Positions 33,294-42,326 of a stretch of DNA of 64,000 bases are shown piece by piece. This DNA is from Phytophthora colocasiae. Its lineage: Eukaryota; Oomycota; Peronosporomycetes; Peronosporales; Peronosporaceae. Below the pieces are notes generated by a model. It did not search any database. It was not told the DNA's origin and was given only the letters and a program-made list of their open reading frames with translations. Within the stretch, counting starts at the first letter, position 1, and every line of letters starts with the position of its first letter. The stretch lies in contig JAGKQI010000090.1 of NCBI GenBank assembly GCA_018806915.1, positions 1,922,001-1,986,000 of the forward strand. Reading direction: 5' to 3'. A program made the translations under genes and the position numbers.

Positions 33294-35159
33294 ATGGCAC
33301 CCAACGCTACCACTCAGTCCTCGAGCTCCAACGACCACACCACCGTCGACAAGAACGCCGTCGCGGCGCACTTCCTGACCAAGTTCTCCGACCTGCAGAG
33401 CCGCTTTGACGCATCCACTGACCTGTTCGAGTCCAAGGGCAAGCGCTTCCTAGAGGCAACGATCGGCCGATTCGTGGAGCACAACGAACCAATCACGATC
33501 GTGTTGCCCGGATTCCCGACCAAGACGCCCAACCACGGCGGCAAAGTGTTGGGCCCGCTACCCGACCGCGCCGAGGAGCTTGCACTCGCACGTCTCGAGA
33601 ACTTCTGCAAGTCCATCGAGGAAGTCTACCCGATCGGTTGCAAGGTCACGATCTTCAGCGACGGTCGCGTTTTCGGCGATCTCGTGGGTGCTTCTCTGGA
33701 GAACATCCGCGCGTACAAGAACGGCCTGAAGGCGCTCGTGAAGGATGCCGGTCACACACACATCCAGTTCGATGGCCTCGAGAACTACACCAAGACGGAC
33801 AAACCGGTACAGGAGGTGCTGGAGCGCTTCCACATCAACCAAATGGACATGGACGCCCGCATCGAGAACGAGCCCGACGTCGGCAACAACTTCCGTTCGT
33901 TCTCGCAGTTCATGGAGCGGGACATGGACGACCGCTGGGAAGGAAAGTCGGAGGCCGAGATGCGCAAGGGCTGCGATGAAGTGGCGCGTAAGATGATGCT
34001 GCGCAACGTGGGCTTCTCGTCGCTCGTAGCGGAGGAGTACGCCCACGCCGTGCGCGTCTCGATCCACTGCTACAACAACGCCGGACCAAAGTTCGGCATC
34101 CACCTGTTGCCTTCCAAACGAATGGATACTCCTCGGACGCCCTGGCACTCAGTCATCTGTGAAGACATCGACGGAACGGTTCACGCCATGGATCTCAAGG
34201 ATGTAAACACGGAGAAGTACGACTTGGTCTACAAACACGGACGCAAGTGGGGATACGTCGAGCGACCGCCGTGCACGCCCGAAGAAGTCGCGCAGTGGGC
34301 CCCACTCAACGTCCAGCTCATCCGCACGCACATGTTCATCATCGCTCAAGCCATAGAAGGATTCCCGGCACCCTCCATCATGGACGTCCCGCGCGACGCC
34401 ATCCGCCACCTCGTGCTCAAGTACGGACTGGTGACGCTGCGTGGCTTCAAGCAGGACGACGACTTCGAGACGGCCACCGAGCGCTGGGGGGACGTACTGC
34501 AGTGGCCCAAGGGAACGTTCGCGGCCGGCAACATCTTTGACATTAAGACAGAGCCCGGCACAGCTCTACCGGCACAGACGCTCGAAGCCATGTCGTTCCA
34601 CTACGACGGTATGTTCAAGAAGAAGACGCCCGAGTCAATAGAGCTGGGCGACGCGCCCGTGTTCATGTTCTTCCACTGTGTGGAGGCCGCACCGCCTGAA
34701 GACGACCCGAAGCACGGTAACACCATCATCACAGACACACGTCGGTTGCTGTCGGCATTGCCCGAGGCGACGGTGGAGCGCCTTAAGAAGATTTCACTCG
34801 AGTACCGCACGTCGCTTTTCAAGCAGAGCGGACAAGTTCACACGTCCCCCGTGGTGGTGACGCACCCGATGACCGGCGAGCTGTCGCTACGCTTCCACGA
34901 GCCATGGGGACCCGAAAAGACCAAGATGCACCCGACATACGTGACGTCGGTGGGCTACGACCCGGCGTCGAACGCGAAGGACGTGGACGCCGACTTCGTG
35001 ACGGAGACGCTGCAGGAGCGACTGTATTCGGAGGAGTTCGCGCACTGGCACCAGTGGGTGAAGGGCGAGTTTGTGGTCATGGACAATATCTCGCAGCTGC
35101 ACGCGCGCACAGTGTTGGGCATGGGTGGCCGTCACATGCGTCGCATTCACTTTAACTAG
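33294..35159 (+). CDS. Isocyanide synthase-dioxygenase fusion, right arm copy, intact
   Basis: 621 aa, intronless, GC-rich. Residues about 25-300 are a DIT1/PvcA-type isocyanide synthase domain: LPGFPTKTPN (71-80), KVLGPLPDRAEE (84-95), IFSDGRVFGDL (120-130) and the YNNAGPKFGIHL segment (260-271). Residues about 330-621 are a TauD/PvcB-type Fe(II)/2-oxoglutarate dioxygenase: HxD iron ligands H436 and D438 in SFHYDGMF, GNTIITDTR (475-483), distal H603 in LHAR and Arg residues near 614-617. Bacterial PvcA and PvcB do these steps as separate proteins on aromatic amino acids; fungi have fused versions. No signal peptide, so probably cytosolic. It converges on the zinc-finger gene at 35477. The substrate and product are not predictable from sequence. 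Confidence 0.92.
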   Translation: MAPNATTQSSSSNDHTTVDKNAVAAHFLTKFSDLQSRFDASTDLFESKGKRFLEATIGRFVEHNEPITIVLPGFPTKTPNHGGKVLGPLPDRAEELALARLENFCKSIEEVYPIGCKVTIFSDGRVFGDLVGASLENIRAYKNGLKALVKDAGHTHIQFDGLENYTKTDKPVQEVLERFHINQMDMDARIENEPDVGNNFRSFSQFMERDMDDRWEGKSEAEMRKGCDEVARKMMLRNVGFSSLVAEEYAHAVRVSIHCYNNAGPKFGIHLLPSKRMDTPRTPWHSVICEDIDGTVHAMDLKDVNTEKYDLVYKHGRKWGYVERPPCTPEEVAQWAPLNVQLIRTHMFIIAQAIEGFPAPSIMDVPRDAIRHLVLKYGLVTLRGFKQDDDFETATERWGDVLQWPKGTFAAGNIFDIKTEPGTALPAQTLEAMSFHYDGMFKKKTPESIELGDAPVFMFFHCVEAAPPEDDPKHGNTIITDTRRLLSALPEATVERLKKISLEYRTSLFKQSGQVHTSPVVVTHPMTGELSLRFHEPWGPEKTKMHPTYVTSVGYDPASNAKDVDADFVTETLQERLYSEEFAHWHQWVKGEFVVMDNISQLHARTVLGMGGRHMRRIHFN

Positions 35160-35476
35160 GGTGTGTTGTGTTGCGTTCGCTCTCTACGACTGCACTAAAT
35201 AAATGGTGGTTATGATTTTTCTATGAGTATGGAGCTAGTTTTATGATATGGCAAAGTTTGACTCATATAATATGATTGATTTCCTAGTGATATAGTACTA
35301 CGATATTACTTTGAAGCGTCTCTAGTAGTAGAGATTCTCTACTACACCAAAGAAAAGCTCATAAAGCGAACTAATACTAACCGGCACTTCAAGTGTTGGA
35401 GCCCAACCAACACAATATGAGTCCTTTATTAACGTTGTATTTACTACATGTTAGATACAGGGGAGTGTAGATTTCT
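35160..35476. other. Convergent intergenic region
   Basis: 317 bp of AT-rich sequence between synthase and zinc-finger 3' ends, rich in CTACTA/TAGTAG and ATATGA words. It probably holds both 3' ends. The left-arm counterpart (26665-26946) is similar but with several small differences. Confidence 0.4.
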
Positions 35477-36184
35477 TTATTGTGTGCACTGCATAGTAAC
35501 CGTGATAGGCTTGAACTTCTTTGGCTGGTGCTTGGAGCAGAAGTTCTGCTTGCTCTGCGACGCCGGACGTTTACATCCGTCGAACGCACAGCGCTTGCCG
35601 CCTCCATGTGTCCAGCACAGTCCCTTGGAGATGGTCGTCTTCTGGCAGTTGGCCACCGAGCACTTGGTGCCTCCACCATGCGACCAGCACAAACCGCGTG
35701 ACTTAGCTCCACGCGTGCAGCCATCCACCGTGCACAATGTGGATCCGCCGTGTTTCCAGCACAGACCGCGATGCTTGGCACTGGCCGTGCAGCCGGGCAT
35801 TGAACATGACTTGCCGCCGCCGTGGCGGAAACAGAGTCCACGGTCGATAGTGTAATTGGTGCATCCCTCGATGCAGCACGAGCGCGCCGCACGTTTCTCG
35901 GCTGGAGTCATTTTACGCTTGCGCTTACGCTCCTTGGTCACGGGGTGCTGTGTCGGCGCGATCCTCGTCTTTTGCAGTTGGGTTGCGGCCGGGGGTGTCA
36001 ACGGGTGGTTATCATCCAGGATAAATGACAACGCAAGCTTGGGGGATCCAGGGCTGCTGGGTGCGTGGTGAAACTTCGGTGCTGGGTGGAAAACCATGGG
36101 GTTGTCGATGACCACGGGGTTGGCGTGCGCTGACAAGGCGAATCTGGTCCACGAGTGGAGAGGGGGCAGAGTGGTGCTGCTCAT
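35477..36184 (-). CDS. 'WRKY19-like' Cys/His zinc-finger protein, five repeats (right arm, inner)
   Basis: 235 aa; mirror twin of the 25957 gene with a single amino-acid difference that I can see (TQLQK here, TRLQK there). It has the same KLALSFILDDN motif, basic stretch and five Cys/His units. The 3' ends of this gene and the intact synthase are 317 bp apart, tail to tail. Because both twins are intact while one synthase is not, the zinc-finger genes seem to be under stronger constraint or more frequent conversion. Confidence 0.85.
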   Translation of the reverse strand: MSSTTLPPLHSWTRFALSAHANPVVIDNPMVFHPAPKFHHAPSSPGSPKLALSFILDDNHPLTPPAATQLQKTRIAPTQHPVTKERKRKRKMTPAEKRAARSCCIEGCTNYTIDRGLCFRHGGGKSCSMPGCTASAKHRGLCWKHGGSTLCTVDGCTRGAKSRGLCWSHGGGTKCSVANCQKTTISKGLCWTHGGGKRCAFDGCKRPASQSKQNFCSKHQPKKFKPITVTMQCTQ

Positions 36185-37958
36185 GACGCGTTTGTAGCTT
36201 TAGCTAAGATTGTTGCTTTGGTTGAGCGACGCCAAGGAAATTGCCGAGTGGGCCTTCGTCTCAAGCGTGACACGCGTTTCTCCCGCTAGTCGCAGTAACC
36301 AAGATGTTATGCCGCAGCAGTGTCTAACGCGCCAAGACGCTCAATCCTGTCCGTCTTTGGCTGCATCGCAGCTGGCAGGAGCCTCGCGGCACGAACAGCG
36401 CAACCTATCCTTTCGCGGAGCCTTTCGTGTGTGGCCTGTGAGCGTTTTGCCGTTCATTTCGTGCATCTCATGATAGGGCGGGCGCTGAAATGGCCAAGCC
36501 GCGTGAGAATCTTTCTTCTGTTCGCTCCGGTCCGATCTCGACGACATACCGCAAGTACTGTAGAGGCATCGGGGGGGGGGGGGGGGTCGATTCGATCGGA
36601 CAGTGGTGGCGACAGGAGCGTTGGCGACAGGTTGCTGTCTGCTAGGCTTCAGCAGCCAAATGGTGTTCACTACATTCGATTTAAGACGTTCGACGAGCAA
36701 CACACTATAACTTTGTGCCACCCGCTGCAAGGACATTGCAAGTTGCATGTCGAGTATGTTGTCGGCTCGCTCAACCTCTGTGGTGGTCGACAGTTCGCCG
36801 AGTACCAGCTCCTCGGCGCACACCGTTCAGACAGGCACCTTTTGCTCTGCTTGAAAGAGCGGCTGGCAACCTGCGAACCCCTGAGATCCGTGTGACTAGC
36901 TCCATCGTTGCATCAAGCAGAGCACGTCGTCAATCCATGATTGGACTGCACCATTGAAAATGTGCATGATATTGAAGTTTACCTCTGTATTTGTATTGCC
37001 TTACGTGATAGATGATAATTTGATCGATACTGAGCCAAAATATCCTTGATATCTTATGCCACTGTCAGATTTTTTGCAGTGCTTCGCCTTCATAATCATG
37101 TCCACAAGAGATGATGCCCCCAACAGCGGCTCTTTTACGTCACCGACTTGCAACTTTTATCTCAGGAATCGGTCATGGTTGCATCTTCATCTTTCAAACA
37201 GCAAAAATGAAGGACAAGTCGCGTAGTGGCGATCGACTAACGAAGACGCGGACGTACTGCACCAGCGTCCGGTGCATGTATGTGGGTTAGCAAGCTCACC
37301 CTGTCCAGATCTCGTGTCTGTTTCGTTCCTGCAGAATGATCGGGTTTCGCTGCCTTTGGCGGATCCATTTTGCAGGTGCGTGGCTGCGAGGCCAGTGACA
37401 CACAACGATTACGCAGCAAAGTTGGCCATGCTCAGGACGATACTCGTGTACGGTGGCGAGGGCTGCCATAGCCTATGTCAAATGCATGTAGCGCTGTTAT
37501 GCATGTAGAAGCTGTAGCCTAAAGCCTGTTGGTGCGACGATAGGTCGGGATAGCAAGCACCAAGTACGTGGTGCGAACTTGTTCTCCGCATTTGTCCTTG
37601 ACACGTGTAGCAATGCAAGCAGCTCAAACACCAATGCTACGGCTTCTGTCATCTCATGCTGTTCGTGCCCAACACATCGTCGATCCATACAAAGTCCAAG
37701 TGACGCGAGCAAAAGGATATGTTGTGCTGTTCGTGAACCAGCTGCTCGCTGTGTTCAGCGACGTGTCCACAGGATACAGTAGGCCGAGATCAACTCGGCG
37801 TTAGACACCATACTGGAACCCAGTCATGTGCCGCCCGATCCTGACAGCGAAAAGCATCGATGTTTGCTGTGCCGTTCGAGTCCTTGACACCCACTCCCCA
37901 ATTAGCAGCACACACACATACTGTACACACACACTGTCGGATCGATAGCACTTGAGTA
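36185..37958. promoter_or_regulatory. Shared divergent upstream region, right arm
   Basis: Mirror of 24191-25956, including a 16-G run at 36571-36586. No gene or defensible regulatory site is seen. Confidence 0.4.
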
Positions 37959-38630
37959 TTGAGCAGCATGGCGAGCCTCGCACTGCCTCCCTTGACTGTT
38001 TTCACCAACTTCGCACTAAGTCCCCGCAGTGGCAGCCTCCGGGATCTGGCTGAGACGCCAACGACACCTGCGTGCAGCACGCCCAAGTTCTCGTTGGCCT
38101 TCATCCTGGACGACAACAAGGCGCTGCTGTCACCCATATACAGCGCCAGTGCTAGTCCGTCTCAGGTTCAGGAACCGACGCATTCGTCCAAACAACAGCA
38201 CAGGAGTCCCAAGCGAAAACTCACAGCCAAAGAGAAACGTGCGGCGCGTCAGTGTTGCATCGACGGCTGCACCAACTACACTATCGATCGCGGCCTCTGT
38301 TTCCGCCATGGCGGTGGTAAAGCGTGTTCCAAATCTGGCTGCACGGCCAGTGCCAAGCATCGCGGTCTCTGCTGGAAACACGGCGGCGCTACACTGTGCA
38401 CGGTGGGTGGCTGCAACCGCGGTGCCAAGTCGCGCGGTTTGTGCTGGTCGCACGGTGGAGGCACCAAGTGCTCGGTGGCCAACTGCCAGAAGACGACCAT
38501 CTCCAAAGGACTGTGCTGGACGCATGGGGGCGGCAAGCGCTGTGCGTTCGACGGGTGTAAACGACCTGCGTCACAGAAGAAGCAGAACTTCTGCTCGAAG
38601 CACCGACCCGCGATGTTCATTACGAAGTAA
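37959..38630 (+). CDS. 'WRKY19-like' Cys/His zinc-finger protein, five repeats (right arm, outer)
   Basis: 223 aa, twin of the 23513 gene: identical through the N-terminal KFSLAFILDDN motif and the five C-x4-C-x9-C-x2-H units as far as I can compare. It diverges only in the last codons (KHRPAMFITK), which is where the duplicated block ends. No intron. Confidence 0.85.
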   Translation: MSSMASLALPPLTVFTNFALSPRSGSLRDLAETPTTPACSTPKFSLAFILDDNKALLSPIYSASASPSQVQEPTHSSKQQHRSPKRKLTAKEKRAARQCCIDGCTNYTIDRGLCFRHGGGKACSKSGCTASAKHRGLCWKHGGATLCTVGGCNRGAKSRGLCWSHGGGTKCSVANCQKTTISKGLCWTHGGGKRCAFDGCKRPASQKKQNFCSKHRPAMFITK

Positions 38631-40111
38631 AATGTGCAAGTCAAACTAATACTACAGTAAGGTAAATCATCAATTTAGGGCCATCAACCAATTTAGGGCC
38701 GTATTTTAACTGCCAATCACGTGAAGTTTTTCACAGAGCAAGTACTTTATTGGCTAAAACACACTAAATACGAATACCTTCAAAAATTAAATTTGTAAAT
38801 TTGGCGCGAGGTGTCATGGCTCCAGGCGATGACAGATCAGCCGCCTACCTGGTTGGCGGCGAGCTTATTGAGGGCCCATTATGGGAGCAGGGTTGTCGCG
38901 GGTTCAAGTCCCGTTAATTCTCCGCACTGATTTGGTAAGTAAAGCATCTATTCAACCTCACTGTGCAAGACACTCGACTAACATTTTGTTGTTTAGAATA
39001 CAGCTGAACAAGTGATATGCGCTACATGTACTCTTCTACACCTTTACCTGCAGTTGTAGTAACAGCTTTCTTAGACGACTTGGTTTTTGATGCCAGCCTC
39101 AGCAAGTTCCTGGAGCACTTCATGGGTAAACAGCCTCCCCCCAACTGCGACTCGTTTACGCTTTGTCGGCTTCTTCGGCAGGTTGGCCAGTCACTTGACT
39201 TTTACTGTTTGTCCTCCGTAAGTTAATTTCCGTCGAAACTTGATCACAAATGGAAATATAAAAGGTGAGGGTGAATAACCCAAACCTCAAATGGTCACAA
39301 AAATGACACTCACTCAGCGCTTTCAATACTGAAAGCAAGACTAAATTCGGCCGTAAACTGATTAAGTCGATTTTTTTCTTCTCCACGGGCATGAGCTTAA
39401 TTTCATTTGGTCTGCTACTACAAAAAATTGAGAAAAAATCTCTGGTTTGCGACGTTTCAGAAACTGTCTCACTTTTTATCAACGCATAAGTAGATGCCGA
39501 GTAATTCGAGCATCTTTTATCTCGGCCCATATTTGATTTTTTACCTTAGTATAGTATTTATCCAGGAAATTGAGCGCCATCCTAAAATTTTGTGGTTTAT
39601 CATTGGCTGCCCTGCGTCAATGTGCGTGGACACGCAGAGGACAATTCGCGTCCAACTATCATTTGTTCAGAAGGGGCTCCCAAGCGCGCGATATACAGAC
39701 AGCTTTTCGCCGGCAATGCAGCGGCACTGTCATTGACAGCGTGTATGTTGGCACAACAAACTACAAGTGATAACCTTACAGTCAGTGCATTCATCGAATG
39801 AAGCGATACAATGGGGTTGTGACATAGTGACGTGAAGGTCGGAAGAAAAGTGTTTTTCTTCAGACGATCCCTTTGAAGTTGACGAATTTTTTCAGAGGAG
39901 ACAAACCAACGATGAAAAGAGCCTCGTGTTGAAGTTGACTTTGCCAACGCTCTGTTTCAATGGAGTAAACTGCTTTCCATTTCCTTAATGGTCTCCTTTA
40001 TGCCTTGCTACAACTTTCACGAACAATTTGATGCCCAACGAGACCTTCATTCAGCCTCGAATTTTCCCTAAACAGCCTCGGCATGGAAGTTCCCCACGAT
40101 GAGACTGCTAA
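38631..40111. other. Intergenic, with one tRNA-like (possible SINE) piece
   Basis: No protein gene recognised. At 38896-38912 a T-arm-like hairpin surrounds GGTTCAAGTCC (38900-38910), a good polymerase III B box. A weak A-box-like TGGCTCCAGGCG lies about 80 bp upstream (38817). The acceptor stem cannot be formed, so this is not a functional tRNA but could be a tRNA-derived SINE or relic. Frames at 39156-39530 and 39600-39947 on the minus strand show no motif that I know. Confidence 0.35.
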
Positions 40112-40784
40112 CTAGTCCGCATTGTGAAGCTGCGCGTAGTGGGTTTCACACAAGTTATGTGTGCGCTCGTATGCAGGTTTATTGCAACCTTCTTTTCCGC
40201 AGCGCTTACCCCCGCCGTGAGCCCAGCAGAAGCCGTTCGACACGGCCACTTTCATGCACTCAGAGTCTCGGCACTTGGTTCCTCCGCCATGCGCCCAGCA
40301 CAGACCACGTGCCTTTGCCTTCTTATCGCATCCGCCGCGTTTGCATTTGACCGAGCCGCCTAATATCCACATCAACTTTAGGATTCTGTCTGTAACATTT
40401 CAAAATCCAGATCAACGCACCATGTTTCCAACAGCGTCCGCGATGTTTAGCACTCGAATTACAACCTTCCACTGAGCATTTCTTGCCGCCCTAAGCAAAA
40501 TACTGTGGTAAATAATACAAATTCCTCCTGCTTTCGAATTTAAAGTCACCAATACGTACACCATGGCGACAACAGAGTCCCTTGTGCACAATGTAATTGC
40601 TGCAGCCTTCGTGCTTGCACATACGGCGGCGCTTCTTGTCCTCTTTGGCCTCTCTATCCTCCTCCTCGGTCAGCACAGGGACGTTTAGGATAAAGGGCAG
40701 CCCAAACTTGCGCTTCTCGTCAGGTGATGGCGCGTCTGGGGGCTGCCCATTTCCTTCTTCGAGATCATTTGCGCCCGCCTCCAT
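40112..40784 (-). CDS. 'WRKY19-like' Cys/His zinc-finger protein, three exons
   Basis: My model: complement(40112..40359, 40421..40490, 40560..40784), 180 aa, introns of 61 and 69 bp. Both splices fall inside the HGG motif, so each junction rebuilds a repeat boundary (H-G-G-G-K-K-C and H-G-G-S-V-K-C). Exon 1 has KFGLPFILNVP and a basic/acidic stretch before the first unit CKHEGCSNYIVHKGLCCRHG. Five units follow the family pattern. The frame is open upstream to an ATG at 40952, so the start is uncertain. It represents a second subfamily, intron-containing, unlike the single-exon genes in the duplication. Function unknown. Confidence 0.75.
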
Positions 40785-41969
40785 GGCTGCCAGCGGTCTC
40801 GAGGCAAACTGAGCCCGGAATGAGTTGCGTCGGTCTTCATATCGGCTGCGAGGCGAGGTCCACACCTTGCCTGCAACACAACCCTGATATGGTCGTCTGT
40901 TATGCACGGGAAACGAAAAAGTGCGCGAGATTTTTGTGCGGGACCAAACCAATATGCAAGCTGGGCCGAGGCGAAGGTCGCCGATATCCTTCCGGCGCTT
41001 CCAACGTGCTGACTGGGAAGCCAGGTCCCAGAGCTAAAGTTGCGCTTTCGGTGGCATCTTGGGACCGTGCAGATCGTTGTGGAAAATTAGCCATTCGACG
41101 GATCGGAACTCTTCAGAGTTTTGTCGTGCATGCAGAAGTCAGATAGCTGGGGGTGTGTAGGATGTTACCCGTCGTTCATGACTTGAGGTACAAGCTTTGG
41201 AGGCTGGTGTACTGGCATTGGAGCGCCACGTTATCCTATGAAACACTTGTTATCTTCTTCAATGATTCTAGACCTGTGTACACACCAACGGCACGAAGAT
41301 GTGAGTCCATATGAAGTCAGCAAAGAGAAAACTACAAGTTGCATGCCTGTGAATTCAACCACCCTCATCTGCGCTTCACAAAGTGTCTTTTTGTAAACGA
41401 TTAAATATCTGTGTCTGCATTAGCACCTGCCTGGAGTGTAGCTGGTCGTAAGCCCACGGTCGAACATTGTCTTCCCATTCCGGACACATTTCTTCCTTCC
41501 TGAACCACGACTGCATCCGCTGAATGGAACTCGAACCTCTTCACGAAACTGACGATGTAAACAGCAAAACAACTTCTATGGTTGACGAGAACGTGCAACG
41601 GTCATATGAGACTCTGGCGTAGGAGCTCAGCTTCACACCGCCGAATATAGCGACACCACTGAAGGCGGATGAGAATCTAAACTAAACTTACTCCATCGCT
41701 AATGTCGTCAATACAGCAGTTTACATGCAGATATTAGTATGCATTGTGAAGGGTGCTAACTTCAAGATAAACTTCAACTATCAATTGTACAAGATGCTTG
41801 CTTTTCAGTGGAGTCTCCACCGACTTAAAATCTTCGACTAGCGATAAAGCTGACAAGACTAGTGCACAGTTACCCTCAAGTTTTTAGTTAGCGTGTGTGG
41901 CAATCAACTCAACTTTTCCTGGTGAATAAAGCGCAACTACTGCAAGAGAAAACCTTGCTGCACCATGAT
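40785..41969. other. Intergenic stretch with no recognised gene
   Basis: About 1.2 kb between the zinc-finger gene and the PiggyBac end. Only short open frames are present and none has a motif I recognise. Confidence 0.4.
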
Positions 41970-42326
41970 TTAACCCCCCAACGCCCAAGCGTTTTTTCGT
42001 AAATAAGTGAATATTTCACATGTTGTAGGATACAACGTGTTAGAGACACCGGACACTTGATTTCACTATAGTCCCGCTAAGGTACGTAGTCCTTTTCTGA
42101 AAAACGCGACATGCGACCTCTCTGCAAATCCTCTATGTACAGCGTGGCTTCGCCGTTCATGTTGTAAGAGAGCTCATGATATCGCATTTGACAGGGGAGA
42201 CCGGTGTCCTTTTTATCAAGAGACTGGCCGAAGTAAACAGAAACGCTGCTGGAAGAGGACACATCATCGCACTACAAGACAAAACCGATGCGTTACATAT
42301 CTTTGTTACCGTCGCCCAAACTGCCA

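Larger units (their letters stand above)
32740..38610 (-). repeat. Right arm of the large inverted duplication
   Basis: Inverted copy of 23.54-29.49 kb with the same gene order mirrored: synthase, inner zinc-finger gene, outer zinc-finger gene. Compared with the left arm it keeps an intact synthase reading frame and has about 32 bp extra near 36900 and 11 bp extra near 36605. The outer end stops in the last codons of the zinc-finger gene. Confidence 0.88.

Noticed and set aside
33307..34860. Long antisense frames opposite the synthase genes and the 5'-nucleotidase gene
   Set aside because: High GC at third codon positions opens antisense frames; they change together with the sense gene and have no motif.
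38850..38925. Functional tRNA gene
   Set aside because: Only the T arm and B box are good; the 7-bp acceptor stem has no partner at the right distance.
42077..42262. Second gene in the PiggyBac element near its left end
   Set aside because: 61 codons, no recognised motif, lies in the 3' untranslated part of the transposase gene; no evidence beyond an open frame.
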